A stretch of DNA of 64,000 bases from Pseudomonas crudilactis. GTDB lineage: Bacteria; Pseudomonadota; Gammaproteobacteria; Pseudomonadales; Pseudomonadaceae. The position numbers and the translations under genes were made by a program. The DNA is taken from NCBI RefSeq assembly GCF_013433315.1, contig NZ_WXVV01000019.1:1-64000 (forward strand). Direction: 5' to 3'. This document shows positions 51,907 through 62,140 of the stretch, piece by piece; within the stretch, counting starts at the first letter, position 1, and every line of letters begins with the position of its first letter. The notes beneath the pieces are model-generated. The model searched no databases. It saw only the letters and a program-made list of their open reading frames with translations, and had not been told where the DNA came from.

Positions 51907-54219
51907 ATGGCCGTGGCCCACACCCTTGGTTTCCCGCGCATTGGCGCCGACCGCGAACTGAAAAAAACCCTCGAAGCCTTCTGGAAAGGCGATCTCGATC
52001 AGGCTGCCTTGAACAAGGTCGGCCGTGATCTGCGCGCCACTCACTGGCAATTGCAAAAGGATGCGGGCATCGATTTGCTGCCGGTCGGCGACTTCGCCTG
52101 GTATGACCAGGTGCTGACCCACTCGCTGACCTTCGGCGTGATCCCTGAGCGTTTCGCCAGCGTGCGCGACGAGCATGGTCAGCCGAGCCTCGACACCCTG
52201 TTCGCCATGGCCCGAGGCGCGACGACCAGGTGCTGCGGTGGCGAGCACGGCCAGACGCAATATGCGCAAGAGCTGACCAAATGGTTCGACACCAACTACC
52301 ACTACCTGGTCCCGGAGTTCAGTGCTGACCAACAGTTCAAGCTGAGTTGGGAGCAGTTGTTCGACGAAGTCGAAGAAGCCAGGGCGCTGGGCCACAACGT
52401 CAAACCGGTGATCATCGGCCCGCTGACTTACCTGTGGCTGGGCAAGGCGAAAGGCGAAGATTTCGACAAACTCGAGCTGCTTGAGCGCTTGCTGCCGGTC
52501 TACAACGAAATCCTTGTTCGTCTTGCCGGGCAAGGCGTGGAATGGGTGCAGATCGACGAGCCGATCCTCACCCTGGACCTGCCTCAGGCATGGAAAAATG
52601 CCTTTGAACGCGCCTATCACATCCTGCAGTACTCGCCGTTGAAAAAACTGGTAGCGACGTATTTCAGTGGCCTTGAAGACAACCTCGGCCTGGCTGTAGG
52701 TCTGCCGGTGCAGGGGCTGCATATCGACGCGGTGCGGGCGCCGGAGCAATTGGGGCAGGTGCTTGATCGTCTGCCTGCTTACAAGATTCTCTCGGTCGGT
52801 CTGGTCAATGGGCGCAACGTCTGGCGCTGCGAACTGGAGCAGGCGCTGGCGCAATTGCAACCGGCGCAAGAGCGGTTCGGCGACAACCTGTGGGTCAGCA
52901 GTTCCTGTTCGTTGCTGCACAGCCCGGTGGATGTCGAGCGTGAATACAAACTCGATCCGGAACTGAAAAGCTGGCTGGCCTTTGCCGTGCAGAAGTGCGG
53001 CGAGATCGCCGTTCTGCGTGATGCGCTGAATGATCCGCAAGCGGCCACCGTACGCACCGCGCTGCAGGCCAGTCGCACCATTGCGCGCAACCGTGCGCAA
53101 TCGCCACGCATTCATAAAGCCCAGGTGCAGGCCCGCATCAACGCAGTCAATGCCAGTGACAGTCAGCGTCATTCACCGTTTGCCACACGCATCGCCCAAC
53201 AACAGGCGCGTCTGCAATTGCCGACGTTTCCGACCACAACCATTGGCTCGTTCCCGCAGACCGGTTCCATCCGTCTGGCGCGTCAGGCGTTCAGGCAGGG
53301 CAAGCTGTCGGCCAACGATTACCACGACGCCATGCGCAGTGAAATCCGCCACGCCGTACAGGTGCAGGAACGTCTGGGGCTGGACGTGCTGGTGCATGGT
53401 GAAGCCGAGCGCAACGACATGGTCGAGTATTTCGCCGAACAGCTCGATGGTTACCTGTTCACCCGGTTCGGCTGGGTGCAAAGCTACGGTTCGCGCTGTG
53501 TCAAACCGGCAGTGATTTACGGTGACCTGAGCCGTCCGCAGGCGATGACGGTGGACTGGATCACCTACGCACAGAGCCTGACCGAGAAGGTCATGAAAGG
53601 CATGCTCACCGGCCCTGTGACCATGCTGATGTGGTCGTTCCCCCGCGAAGACGTCTCGCGCCAAGTCCAGGCGCAACAACTGGCGCTGGCCCTGCGTGAC
53701 GAAGTGGTGGATCTGGAACGCGCCGGAATCAAGATCGTGCAGATCGACGAAGCCGCGTTCCGCGAAGGCTTGCCTCTGCGCCGCGCGCAATGGCAGGAAT
53801 ACCTGGACTGGGCGGTCGAGGCGTTCCGCCTGACGGCATCCGGTGTCAAGGACGACACTCAGATCCACACCCACATGTGCTACAGCGAATTCAACGACGT
53901 GATCAAGGCGATTGCCGACATGGACGCCGACGTCATCACCATTGAAACCTCGCGTTCGGACATGGAGCTGCTCGATGCGTTCGAGGCGTTCGACTACCCG
54001 AACGACATCGGCCCCGGCGTCTATGACATCCACTCGCCACGGGTGCCGGACACTGCCGAGATGGTCAAGCTGATGAGCAAAGCGGTCAAACGGATTCCAG
54101 CCGGGCGACTGTGGGTCAACCCCGATTGCGGCTTGAAGACTCGGGCATGGCCGGAGACGGAGGCGGCATTGGTCAACATGGTGGCGGCGGCGCGGCAGTT
54201 GCGCAGTCAGTTGGCCTAA
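51907..54219 (+). CDS. metE: Cobalamin-independent methionine synthase
   Basis: 770 aa. It transfers a methyl group from 5-methyltetrahydropteroyltri-L-glutamate to homocysteine without B12. The duplicated barrel architecture is evident, beginning MAVAHTLGFPRIG and resuming at FPTTTIGSFPQT. The zinc ligands are visible: H656 and C658 in HTHMCYSEF, E680 in ITIETSRSDMEL and C741 in NPDCGLKTR. GGAG precedes the ATG at 51907. It is controlled by the divergent metR and followed by a strong terminator. Confidence 0.97.
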   Translation: MAVAHTLGFPRIGADRELKKTLEAFWKGDLDQAALNKVGRDLRATHWQLQKDAGIDLLPVGDFAWYDQVLTHSLTFGVIPERFASVRDEHGQPSLDTLFAMARGATTRCCGGEHGQTQYAQELTKWFDTNYHYLVPEFSADQQFKLSWEQLFDEVEEARALGHNVKPVIIGPLTYLWLGKAKGEDFDKLELLERLLPVYNEILVRLAGQGVEWVQIDEPILTLDLPQAWKNAFERAYHILQYSPLKKLVATYFSGLEDNLGLAVGLPVQGLHIDAVRAPEQLGQVLDRLPAYKILSVGLVNGRNVWRCELEQALAQLQPAQERFGDNLWVSSSCSLLHSPVDVEREYKLDPELKSWLAFAVQKCGEIAVLRDALNDPQAATVRTALQASRTIARNRAQSPRIHKAQVQARINAVNASDSQRHSPFATRIAQQQARLQLPTFPTTTIGSFPQTGSIRLARQAFRQGKLSANDYHDAMRSEIRHAVQVQERLGLDVLVHGEAERNDMVEYFAEQLDGYLFTRFGWVQSYGSRCVKPAVIYGDLSRPQAMTVDWITYAQSLTEKVMKGMLTGPVTMLMWSFPREDVSRQVQAQQLALALRDEVVDLERAGIKIVQIDEAAFREGLPLRRAQWQEYLDWAVEAFRLTASGVKDDTQIHTHMCYSEFNDVIKAIADMDADVITIETSRSDMELLDAFEAFDYPNDIGPGVYDIHSPRVPDTAEMVKLMSKAVKRIPAGRLWVNPDCGLKTRAWPETEAALVNMVAAARQLRSQLA

Positions 54220-54226
54220 CGCCTGC

Positions 54227-54262
54227 AAAAAAGCCAGCCTCACGAGTGAGGCTGGCTTTTTT
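54227..54262. terminator. Bidirectional terminator, metE / giant gene
   Basis: A 12-bp stem AGCCAGCCTCAC / GTGAGGCTGGCT with a 2-nt centre is flanked by A-tract and T-tract on the two sides, so it can end transcription of both metE and the convergent large gene. Confidence 0.9.
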
Positions 54263-54282
54263 AGTGGTTGATGAGCCAGGGT

Positions 54283-57200
54283 TTAGATCGCTTCGTTAGC
54301 CAGGATCGCCTCGAAGTGCACAAGCACCGCCGACTGCGTGCCAATATCGGCATAGGGCAGGGTGGCGTCGTCCGCATGGGTCAGGAAGCGGTGGCCAGGC
54401 AGTTTCAAATGGGCTTTCTCGAAACCCCTGAACGTTCGGGTCGCGCTGCGGTAATGGAAGTGGGCATACCAAAGCAGCTCTGCCGGCGACAGCGTTACAT
54501 CCCAGATCTCATACTCTTGCAGGTAATCAGTGCGGCCGTGGCGTTTGCCGAGGTTTTTCAGCGGACTGGTCTTACGGATCTCCACGGCCTTCTGCGTGAT
54601 CAGGTCTTCGAGCATGCCATCGGTGGGTCTTTGGCTGGTCAGCGATTGGCGGGTACGCAGAGCCCGGCCGGTAAGGGTCAGTTCGCTGGCCTTGTTGCGC
54701 AACTGCGCAATGATCGGGTTTTGCGCTGCCAGCGTCTCGATGCGGGCGGCGCGCCGATTGAGCTCGGTCGCTTCGCTGTCCATCATGTGCTGAAGGTCGA
54801 CCGGCAGCATGTCCTGCTCGGCGTAGGACTCGACCCTGATCTGGTAATCCGTCTGGGCATCCAGGCGCCGTTGCGCATCGACCATTAACGCGGCCAGGCT
54901 GATTGATGCGGGGGCCGGTGGCTCTGTGTTTCGCGGGTTCAACAGTCGGTAGCTGCCATCGCTGCCTTGCTCCCAGACTTCCTCGTAGCCGCCGCGCGTG
55001 GTCGAAACGTATTGATGTTTGTGCGTTGTCGGTTCCCAGCGTTCGGCACCGTGCAGCAGTTGGTTGTCGGCGGTGGTGAACACGCTTGGTACCGCCTGCC
55101 CTACCGGCACGGGCGCGGGCTCTTCGATGATGCCTTTGCGGGCCCGATCCGCGAGCCATTCGATCCCGCTCAGCAACGCCGGCACTTCCTCCAGGTGAAA
55201 GTGTTGCGGATACGTGGAGGTCCAGATCTTCATCTCGCGAAGGAAGCGGGTGTACAGCTCAACGCAGTTCTGCAGAATCTGACTGCGCTGAACCCGGCTC
55301 GCGTTGCTGTTGCGCAGGTTGTATTGCGTGTACAGGGCCCGATCGACATTGGCACGAAGCTCGTGAGCCTGCTCCATCAGGTAAAACCAGGAAACATCGT
55401 CGGTTCGGCCATGTCGCTTGATGATTTCCAGGCGTTGCCCGGTTTTCAGATACAGCAGGTTGGCATAACTGTGCTTGGTGTTGATGTCTTCGATCAGTGC
55501 TGTTCTGGTTTCTTTGTGCGCTTTGACGCGGATGCGTTCATACCAGTAATTGGCATCGGCCTTGAGCTGTTCCATTTGATTGAGCTGACGCAGGTAATCG
55601 ACACGCAATGAGCGAATGCCTTCGAGCATTTCCAACTGCTGGACGAGCGTATCGCTCGGCAGGTTGTCGAGCGCCTGCATCAGCTCGTCAATCCGGTTGA
55701 TCACATCGACGCTGCTTTGGGAGAGGTGGTAGGCGCGGCGCCAGTAGCGATCGGTCAGCAACGAGGCGCACTTGCTTTGTATTTCGAGCAGGGTTCGTTT
55801 TTTGTTGCCCTTGGTCAGGGGCGTCAACTCCGCCAGTTTTTCGTATTGTCGGGTAGCCAGCTGGATATCGCCGGCACAGGCGGCTTCGGACGCCGGCAAC
55901 CTGGCCCGCCTGTCCTGCGGCGAGGCACTGCCATAGCGGTTGATAGCGGCATCGCTCGCCACGCCCCTGGCCTGGAGCTGATCGGCCAGGTTGTCGGCTT
56001 CGCGGGTCAAGCGCAGCTGACGAGCCGTGTCACTGGCCACCAACCAGCGAGGCAATCGCTGCCGGATCGCCTGCGGCCAGAATGAATCAGCGGTATCGAC
56101 CAGATACCCGGCGACATTTCCGCCACCAGGCAACCCGCCGACAGCGGTGCCGTAGACGCCGAACCAGGTATCCCACTGCCCGTTTTCATCCAGAGCAATG
56201 GGTTGTTTATAGGTCTTGGTACTTGTGCCGCGTAAACGCCATTCGTCGGCTTTATGGTTGCGGTGAACTTCGAAGATCCGCCCGTGACTCAGGATGAAGT
56301 CGCCGTCGGCATGCCGGTAGATGCCGCGATAGGGCCCATCGGCGGCAGGTTCCTGCCCGGACAGCGAAATCGGCTTTTCGTATTCGTAGCCGGAGAAGCG
56401 CGCCGCCAGATTCTGCGCCTGACGTCGACTGGGCACATGCAGTGCGCCGGCGCTTCGTGCCAGCGTGCGCAGTTGGCGGGCACGGGTCAGCGAGCGGGCC
56501 GTTCGGGACACCGCCGAGACCGCCGCTTCGCCCGGCAGCAGGTCCATGGCCGCGTCGATCAGTGACAACAGTACGGACTCAACCTCCGCCAGGCCATCCC
56601 CCACATCGCCGCGCAAAAAGGCCGCCACGGCCTGATTGGCGCTGCTCCAGGCATCGTAAAGGGCAAACGCGGTGCCGATGAGGGGCAGTAATCCCAGCGC
56701 CATTTTCAAGTAGTTGAAGGCCCTGGGCCCCTTGAGCGCATAGCGCTCCATGTATAGCGCATCGTTGGAGCGCGACGTGCCCCGATGCGCCTCGATCAGC
56801 CGTCCCATGTGGACGTTGAGCAGGTGCTGGGTCAATGACGTGGTTGAAGGCCACGGTATGCCGACACCAATCATGGCGTTATTTTTCTTCTCGATCGCCT
56901 GACCGAGGCGCAGTGCATGGGCGCGCACATCACCCTGCAGGGCCCGGCCGGACAGATAGCTGATCCATGAGTCTTGCTGGCACAGTCTGAACAGTGCGAT
57001 GCGGGCATCTTCCAGACTGTCGTAACGACGCAAGACCTGGTCGTCGGGACCGTCCGGCAAATACAGCAAGGTTGTCCCGCTGATCTGCTCCTGGATAAAG
57101 GTTACACCGGACAACGTCACGGGACCTTGATTGGGCGTGTCGTTGCCACCGGCTCTGAGGAAGGCCGGCAACAACACAATGCGCCTGGTGCCGTTGTTCC

Positions 57201-59841
57201 AGGCCTGTGTGGTGTCGGCGGTAATGGCGATGTTGAATATTTGCCACTCGTGGTCGTTGATCCGCTGTTGCAGGCGTGCGCATTCGCCCTGCATCTTGAG
57301 CATCAGTTGCCATGGTTCGAGCAGGCATTCGCGGCGATGTTCGCGTACGAATGTGGCTTCGCCGGGCCCGCCCATGAAGGCGTCACGGATCGTTTGCTCG
57401 TAGGCTTTGGGCAAGTCCATATCCGGCAGGATCGTGCGCAGGTATTCATGGGTAATGCCGCTTTTCAAGGCTTCTCGTGTGTGGTCATTGGCAGCGTTGA
57501 CCTCGACCTTCATGAACAGCAGGCGCAAGGACTCCGATCCCAGGCGCATGGAGGGGGTGTTGTCGATGTTCGATTGCGCCAGCTCTTCAAGGGGGATCTT
57601 GCTGCGAGTTGCGCTGGGGACCGCCACCAGTTTTTGCGGGGTGGTCATGGTGGAGCCATCGCTCAGTTGCTTTTGCAGCCTGGCTGAGTCCGGCAGATCG
57701 ATCAGCACCGAGAAGGTCCCCTCAACCGAGAAGTCCTCACGCAGGCGTTGGTACAGATGCTGACGGGTGAAGTCATCACGCGGCGGCACGGCCAGCGTCA
57801 GCAACGAGTGGCTGCGGTGCATGGCAGTGATGTAGGCCTGTATCTGTGCCTTCAGGTGACTGCGCTCGTCAGTGGACATCTTGCGTTGCCAGGCCGGCAG
57901 AAGGGTAGCCAGCGTGCCGCTGCGGTGCTGCTCCAGCAGGTGGGTAAAAGCCAGGTTTCGTGCGGCGTGTAATGGCACCTGCAGCAGGCCCCTGAAGCGT
58001 GTACCCAAGGCCTGTAGTTGGCTGCCGCGCTCGGAGGGCGCTGTCGACTCGGGATAGCGCGCACGGATTTCGCCGGCCTGCACTTCGAACTCACTGGTCA
58101 GTTGATCCAGCGCGAAATGCAGTGGGTCACCACTGATTTTTTTCAAGCGCAGGGTCAGCGAGGTGGCCGGCTCGGTAATCGCGAACATCTGGCTTTCCAG
58201 CGCCTGACGATTGGCAAAGTGCTGCAGTCCGCCACCTGTGCCGGGCCAGTAAAGCAACAGGCTGTGGGGCGACGTCCGGTCGAGCAACGTAGCGGCGCGG
58301 GTCATGACAAACGGACCGTTGAGGGTCTCATTCATGCTGCCGTCAGCCGGTTCGCCCATTGAAAGCTCCAGGCTGGCCGCCACGCAGTCGCTGTGCAGGG
58401 CGGTGGCAGGGTCGAGCAGAACCTTGAGCAGTTGGTGGTCTTCGCTGCTGATCTGTTCAAGCTCTCGTTGCAAGTCGGCTTCGGCTTGCAGGCCGGTCTT
58501 GTGCGCCTGATGCAAAGCGGTGAACTGACGATTAAACGTCAGCAGGTCAAGGGGCCGTGTGCGCCCCAACAGGGCTATTGCGGCGTTGTCTGCTGCTTGC
58601 TCGGCGGTTTCCAGCGTCAGTTGCAACGTCTCGATCGATTGCAGGGCGGCGCTGTCGCCCGATGCACCCAGTCGCGCTTCCAGGGCATCACGCTGGCGAT
58701 TGAGAGCGGCCTGACGCAGGGCCAAGGGAATGTCGGCATAAAGACTGCCGAACAGCGACTGTTCAGCGTCCTCGACCATGACGGCGTCAGTAATGGCGGG
58801 GGAACCGAACACGGCAGCGGTTTGGCGCTGGCGATCTGCGCGGTCGGCGAAATCAAGGGCGTTGCTGGCGTGTTCGGCGAATCCGGACTTGCCCGCGCTA
58901 CCGTTACGCAGGGCATCGACTCGAGCCTGGCGAAAGTGCGTCAGCAGGTCGCTCATGCCGGTGGACAGTGGCAAGTCTCTACGGGCGTATTCAAAGCTCA
59001 GACCGGTTTGCGGCAAACCGCTGGGAATCAGCGACTGAGCGGACATCCAGGCCTCAAGGTCGCTGCGTTGGGTAAAACCTTTGAATGCTTCGGGGCGCAG
59101 CGGCAGGTACAGCCAGTGCAATGGCGGCTGGTCACCAAAGCTGATGACCCAGGCCGCAGGGAATTTCACTTTGCTGCCGTTGCTCAGCACCAGCGAAACC
59201 TGTTCACAGGTGACCGTCGCCTCATGGCTGGTCGCATCCATCAACGCGAACAGCGAAATGCGCTGTTCAGCCGTCACACGACGCTGGGCAACGGCGCTCA
59301 GGACGGTCGCCTCGAAATGCTGGCGATACAGTTGGTTGGCGCGTTCGCGCCGCGATACCGGAGTACCGGGTGCCCGCGCCTGCCAATATTGATTCCAGTC
59401 CTCGTCCAGCGCCTTGACCAGGTCCAGACCCTTGAGCCGTTCAAGCAATTGCAATGGCGTGAGGGCAAACAGTCGATGGCTGGCGGGCAGGCCGGTCACA
59501 CGGCATTGCTGGTCAAGCGTGTCCGCCGGTAACGGCTGCTGAAAAGCGAAGGCACAGGCCTGCACAATCGCCATGAAATGTTCGGGACGTTGCGGGGTCG
59601 CCGCAAAGTGGAAACCGATATCAGGCTCGCCCAGATCCAGCTTCTGCTCGAGCAACCGAGTGAGGGCCTCTCGAGTGGTCGGCACCCCGGCGACCAGTTC
59701 ACGCAGTGCCTGGCTACTGTCGCGCCATCGGTTCGCGGCACTCAGCGCCAGCGCGGTGTCAGGATTGCCGGGCAGATGAGCCCAGGACGATGAGGCCGTC
59801 GGGCCGGGATCTAAGAGTTCGGACAAAAAACGGTCGGGCAT
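54283..59841 (-). CDS. Giant toxin/effector-like protein, 1852 aa, unknown C-terminal function
   Basis: Starts MPDRFLSELLDPG at 59841, although no strong ribosome-binding site is seen and two upstream in-frame ATGs exist. The core motif Y927-LPDGPDDQVLRRYDSLEDA is related to Y-(L/I)-P-x-x-PD-x-P-x-K-x-Y in the two DUF6543 proteins of this window. A hydrophobic block at ~1045-1070 (ALGLLPLIGTAFALYDAW) follows, as it does in those proteins. Next come an IYRHADGDFILSHGRIFEV segment, then helical regions and a C-terminal part with no recognised catalytic motif. No signal peptide or secretion gene is nearby. It is probably a third, more diverged member of the same large toxin-like class; its function cannot be stated. 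Confidence 0.75.
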   Translation of the reverse strand: MPDRFLSELLDPGPTASSSWAHLPGNPDTALALSAANRWRDSSQALRELVAGVPTTREALTRLLEQKLDLGEPDIGFHFAATPQRPEHFMAIVQACAFAFQQPLPADTLDQQCRVTGLPASHRLFALTPLQLLERLKGLDLVKALDEDWNQYWQARAPGTPVSRRERANQLYRQHFEATVLSAVAQRRVTAEQRISLFALMDATSHEATVTCEQVSLVLSNGSKVKFPAAWVISFGDQPPLHWLYLPLRPEAFKGFTQRSDLEAWMSAQSLIPSGLPQTGLSFEYARRDLPLSTGMSDLLTHFRQARVDALRNGSAGKSGFAEHASNALDFADRADRQRQTAAVFGSPAITDAVMVEDAEQSLFGSLYADIPLALRQAALNRQRDALEARLGASGDSAALQSIETLQLTLETAEQAADNAAIALLGRTRPLDLLTFNRQFTALHQAHKTGLQAEADLQRELEQISSEDHQLLKVLLDPATALHSDCVAASLELSMGEPADGSMNETLNGPFVMTRAATLLDRTSPHSLLLYWPGTGGGLQHFANRQALESQMFAITEPATSLTLRLKKISGDPLHFALDQLTSEFEVQAGEIRARYPESTAPSERGSQLQALGTRFRGLLQVPLHAARNLAFTHLLEQHRSGTLATLLPAWQRKMSTDERSHLKAQIQAYITAMHRSHSLLTLAVPPRDDFTRQHLYQRLREDFSVEGTFSVLIDLPDSARLQKQLSDGSTMTTPQKLVAVPSATRSKIPLEELAQSNIDNTPSMRLGSESLRLLFMKVEVNAANDHTREALKSGITHEYLRTILPDMDLPKAYEQTIRDAFMGGPGEATFVREHRRECLLEPWQLMLKMQGECARLQQRINDHEWQIFNIAITADTTQAWNNGTRRIVLLPAFLRAGGNDTPNQGPVTLSGVTFIQEQISGTTLLYLPDGPDDQVLRRYDSLEDARIALFRLCQQDSWISYLSGRALQGDVRAHALRLGQAIEKKNNAMIGVGIPWPSTTSLTQHLLNVHMGRLIEAHRGTSRSNDALYMERYALKGPRAFNYLKMALGLLPLIGTAFALYDAWSSANQAVAAFLRGDVGDGLAEVESVLLSLIDAAMDLLPGEAAVSAVSRTARSLTRARQLRTLARSAGALHVPSRRQAQNLAARFSGYEYEKPISLSGQEPAADGPYRGIYRHADGDFILSHGRIFEVHRNHKADEWRLRGTSTKTYKQPIALDENGQWDTWFGVYGTAVGGLPGGGNVAGYLVDTADSFWPQAIRQRLPRWLVASDTARQLRLTREADNLADQLQARGVASDAAINRYGSASPQDRRARLPASEAACAGDIQLATRQYEKLAELTPLTKGNKKRTLLEIQSKCASLLTDRYWRRAYHLSQSSVDVINRIDELMQALDNLPSDTLVQQLEMLEGIRSLRVDYLRQLNQMEQLKADANYWYERIRVKAHKETRTALIEDINTKHSYANLLYLKTGQRLEIIKRHGRTDDVSWFYLMEQAHELRANVDRALYTQYNLRNSNASRVQRSQILQNCVELYTRFLREMKIWTSTYPQHFHLEEVPALLSGIEWLADRARKGIIEEPAPVPVGQAVPSVFTTADNQLLHGAERWEPTTHKHQYVSTTRGGYEEVWEQGSDGSYRLLNPRNTEPPAPASISLAALMVDAQRRLDAQTDYQIRVESYAEQDMLPVDLQHMMDSEATELNRRAARIETLAAQNPIIAQLRNKASELTLTGRALRTRQSLTSQRPTDGMLEDLITQKAVEIRKTSPLKNLGKRHGRTDYLQEYEIWDVTLSPAELLWYAHFHYRSATRTFRGFEKAHLKLPGHRFLTHADDATLPYADIGTQSAVLVHFEAILANEAI

Positions 59842-60048
59842 GGCAACGATGGCTCGAGTTGTGAAGCGGCGGATCCGCTTCTTGACGCCACCATTGAACT
59901 GAAAACCCGCGAACCCATGGCGGTACATAGTTATCGCTGCACGACCGCTCGGCACTCTTCATCAAACTGTCATCGAACTGTGGCAGCGCACTTGTACAAA
60001 CTTCATCAGACTCGCGCTCTACTGGGGTTCTGCGTTTCGGTGTTTTTC

Positions 60049-61083
60049 ATGGCTAAGGGTTTTTTATCGGTCGCGGCTTTGTTGGCCGCGATTTTTTTCG
60101 GATCGTCGGCATGGGCGGCGGCGCGCTGCGATGTGAATGTGCCGACCGAGCATGCCGACCTGCCACAGGTGAGCCTGGCTTACCAGAGCATCGGTCGTGC
60201 GTCGGATCCTGCGTTGTTACTGGTCATGGGCCTGGGTGGGCAGTTGATCCACTGGCCGGACGAAGTGGTGGTCGCGCTATGTCAGCAAGGCTTTCGGGTG
60301 ATTCGCTATGACAACCGCGATGTCGGCCTGTCAACCTGGCGTCAGGCGCCGGTGGAAGCCAATCTGACGTTCGAAGTGCTGCGCTACAAGCTCGGTCTGC
60401 CGGTAGCGGCACCGTACAGCCTGACGGACATGGCCGACGACGCACTGGGTTTGATGGACGCGTTGCACATCGAGCAGTTCCACGTCCTGGGCGCGAGCAT
60501 GGGCGGGATGATCGCCCAACACATGGCGGCCATGGCGCCGCAGCGGGTCGAGAGCCTGACGTTGATCATGACCACCTCTGGCGCCGAAGGTTTGCCGGCA
60601 CCGAGTGCGGCGCTAGTGCAGCTTTTATCGCGACGCGGTGCACCGAATCGTCAGGTGGCGCTGGAGCAACAGGCTGATCTGCTGGCGGCACTGGGCAGCC
60701 CGGCGGTTACCGATGATCGCCAGGCCTTGCTGCATCAGGCGGCGCTGTCGTATGACCGAGCGTTCAACCCGGAAGGTGTGAAGCGTCAGATCATGGCGAT
60801 CCTCGCCGAGCCAAGTCGGGTGGCCTTGCTCAACCAATTGCGTGTGCCGACGCTGGTGGTGCATGGCACGGCAGATCCATTGTTGCCTGTGATGCACGGT
60901 GTCCATCTGGCGGCGCATATTCGTGGCAGCCAGTTGAAGTTGATTCCTGGCCTGGCGCATCGTTTTCAGGAAGCGTTCAAAGAGCCGTTACTGGCGGCGG
61001 TGTTGCCGTATTTGCAGGCGCATCGTGAAGACACTTCGCACTGGGCGCAGATTGAGCCGGCGGTGGGCGGGAATCTGCTGTAA
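60049..61083 (+). CDS. Secreted alpha/beta hydrolase
   Basis: 344 aa with a signal peptide (SVAALLAAIFFGSSAWAA). It has an alpha/beta-hydrolase fold: the oxyanion region LLVMGLGGQLIHWP, the nucleophile elbow G-A-S150-M-G, the acid D276 in VHGTADPLLPV and H304 in PGLAHRF complete the triad. It is a likely periplasmic esterase or lipase-like enzyme; the substrate is unknown. The start at 60049 is chosen for the signal peptide; the open frame extends further upstream without support. It is divergent from the giant gene. Confidence 0.88.
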   Translation: MAKGFLSVAALLAAIFFGSSAWAAARCDVNVPTEHADLPQVSLAYQSIGRASDPALLLVMGLGGQLIHWPDEVVVALCQQGFRVIRYDNRDVGLSTWRQAPVEANLTFEVLRYKLGLPVAAPYSLTDMADDALGLMDALHIEQFHVLGASMGGMIAQHMAAMAPQRVESLTLIMTTSGAEGLPAPSAALVQLLSRRGAPNRQVALEQQADLLAALGSPAVTDDRQALLHQAALSYDRAFNPEGVKRQIMAILAEPSRVALLNQLRVPTLVVHGTADPLLPVMHGVHLAAHIRGSQLKLIPGLAHRFQEAFKEPLLAAVLPYLQAHREDTSHWAQIEPAVGGNLL

Positions 61084-61111
61084 CCGAGGTCTTTGTGTTG
61101 TCTGAGCGGGC

Positions 61112-61184
61112 CTCTTCGCGAGCAGGCTCGCCCCCACAGGAGAACGCATTCCAAGGGTGGTAGCGAGCCTGCTCGCGAAGGGGC
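61112..61184. repeat. REP pair, reversed arrangement
   Basis: CTTCGCGAGCAGGCTCGCCC is followed by ...GTAGCGAGCCTGCTCGCGAAG, two REP cores facing the opposite way to the other pairs in this window and only ~25 bp apart. They lie between the hydrolase stop and the DsbA-like gene. Confidence 0.8.
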
Positions 61185-61260
61185 CGTTATGGTCACCAAA
61201 AAATCTGGAGCAGGTGTATCGTGCAAACTTTTCCGCACGATTTCCCCTGCGAGGTATTTG

Positions 61261-61926
61261 ATGAGTTCCGCTCTGAAAATCGACTTTGTCAGCGACGTGT
61301 CCTGCCCTTGGTGCGTCGTCGGTTTGTATGGCTTGCTCGAAGCGTTGGAGATCCTGCGCAACGAAGTGCAGGCCGAGATCCGTTTCCAGCCGTTTGAGCT
61401 GAATCCGAAGATGGGCGCCGAAGGGCAAAACATCACCGAGCATATTCAAGAGAAATACGGCTCGACGCCGGAGCAGTCGCAGAAGAATCGCGAAGCCATT
61501 CGTGCCCGTGGTGCTGAATTGGGTTTTGCCTTTCGCACCGATGGCAACAGCCGCATCTACAACACCTTTGATGCACACCGCTTGCTGCATTGGGCGGGGC
61601 TTGAAGGTGTGCAGCTACCGTTGAAAGAGGCGCTGTTCAAGGCGTATTTCAGTGATGGCGGCAATCCGTCGGATCACCGGCAACTGGTGCAGATTGCGGA
61701 AAACGTCGGCCTGGATCGCCAGCGGGCCGAGGCCGTTCTGGCGTCCGACGAGTTTGCCGATGAGGTGCGCGAAGAAGAGCAGCAGTGGCTACAGCGTGGG
61801 GTGAGTTCGGTGCCGACGGTAGTGTTCAACGGGCAGTATGCGGTGACGGGTGGGCAACCGGTGGAAACGTTTGTCGGGGCGATTCGGCAGATTATGGCGG
61901 AGTCCAAGGGCGGTACCGTCAACTGA
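61261..61926 (+). CDS. DsbA-family (FrnE-like) oxidoreductase
   Basis: 221 aa with a thioredoxin fold. The active-site motif C15-P-W-C18 lies right after the first strand (KIDFVSDVSCPWC). The helical insert and the late cis-Pro loop (VSSVPTVVFNGQYAVTGGQP) match FrnE-like cytoplasmic members. There is no signal peptide, so it is likely a cytoplasmic thiol-disulfide or polyketide-related isomerase-like protein. GAGG lies 8 bases before the ATG at 61261; the longer frame reads into the REP element. Confidence 0.9.
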   Translation: MSSALKIDFVSDVSCPWCVVGLYGLLEALEILRNEVQAEIRFQPFELNPKMGAEGQNITEHIQEKYGSTPEQSQKNREAIRARGAELGFAFRTDGNSRIYNTFDAHRLLHWAGLEGVQLPLKEALFKAYFSDGGNPSDHRQLVQIAENVGLDRQRAEAVLASDEFADEVREEEQQWLQRGVSSVPTVVFNGQYAVTGGQPVETFVGAIRQIMAESKGGTVN

Positions 61927-61935
61927 AGAGCAAAA

Positions 61936-62109
61936 GCCCCTCACCCTAGCCCTCTCCCAGAGGGAGAGGGGACTGATTGGGGGGTTGTTGGAGTGATACG
62001 CCGACCTGAGCGTGTTGTACCGAATCCATAATCGACTCGGTTTTTCAGGTCGATGTCGGACGCGAGACACTGCGGTCGGCCCCCTCTCCCTCCGGGAGAG
62101 GGCTGGGCG
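61936..62109. repeat. Two dispersed REP-like hairpins
   Basis: CCCTCACCCTAGCCCTCTCC...GGGAGAGGG at 61936-61973 and CCCCTCTCCCTCCGGGAGAGGG at 62079-62109 belong to the repeat family amplified at 130-465. They fill most of the gap between the convergent DsbA-like gene and glpM; the first may terminate transcription. Confidence 0.8.
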
Positions 62110-62140
62110 GGCGGCGTTCCGATGAGGGTGGCTTTTGCAC

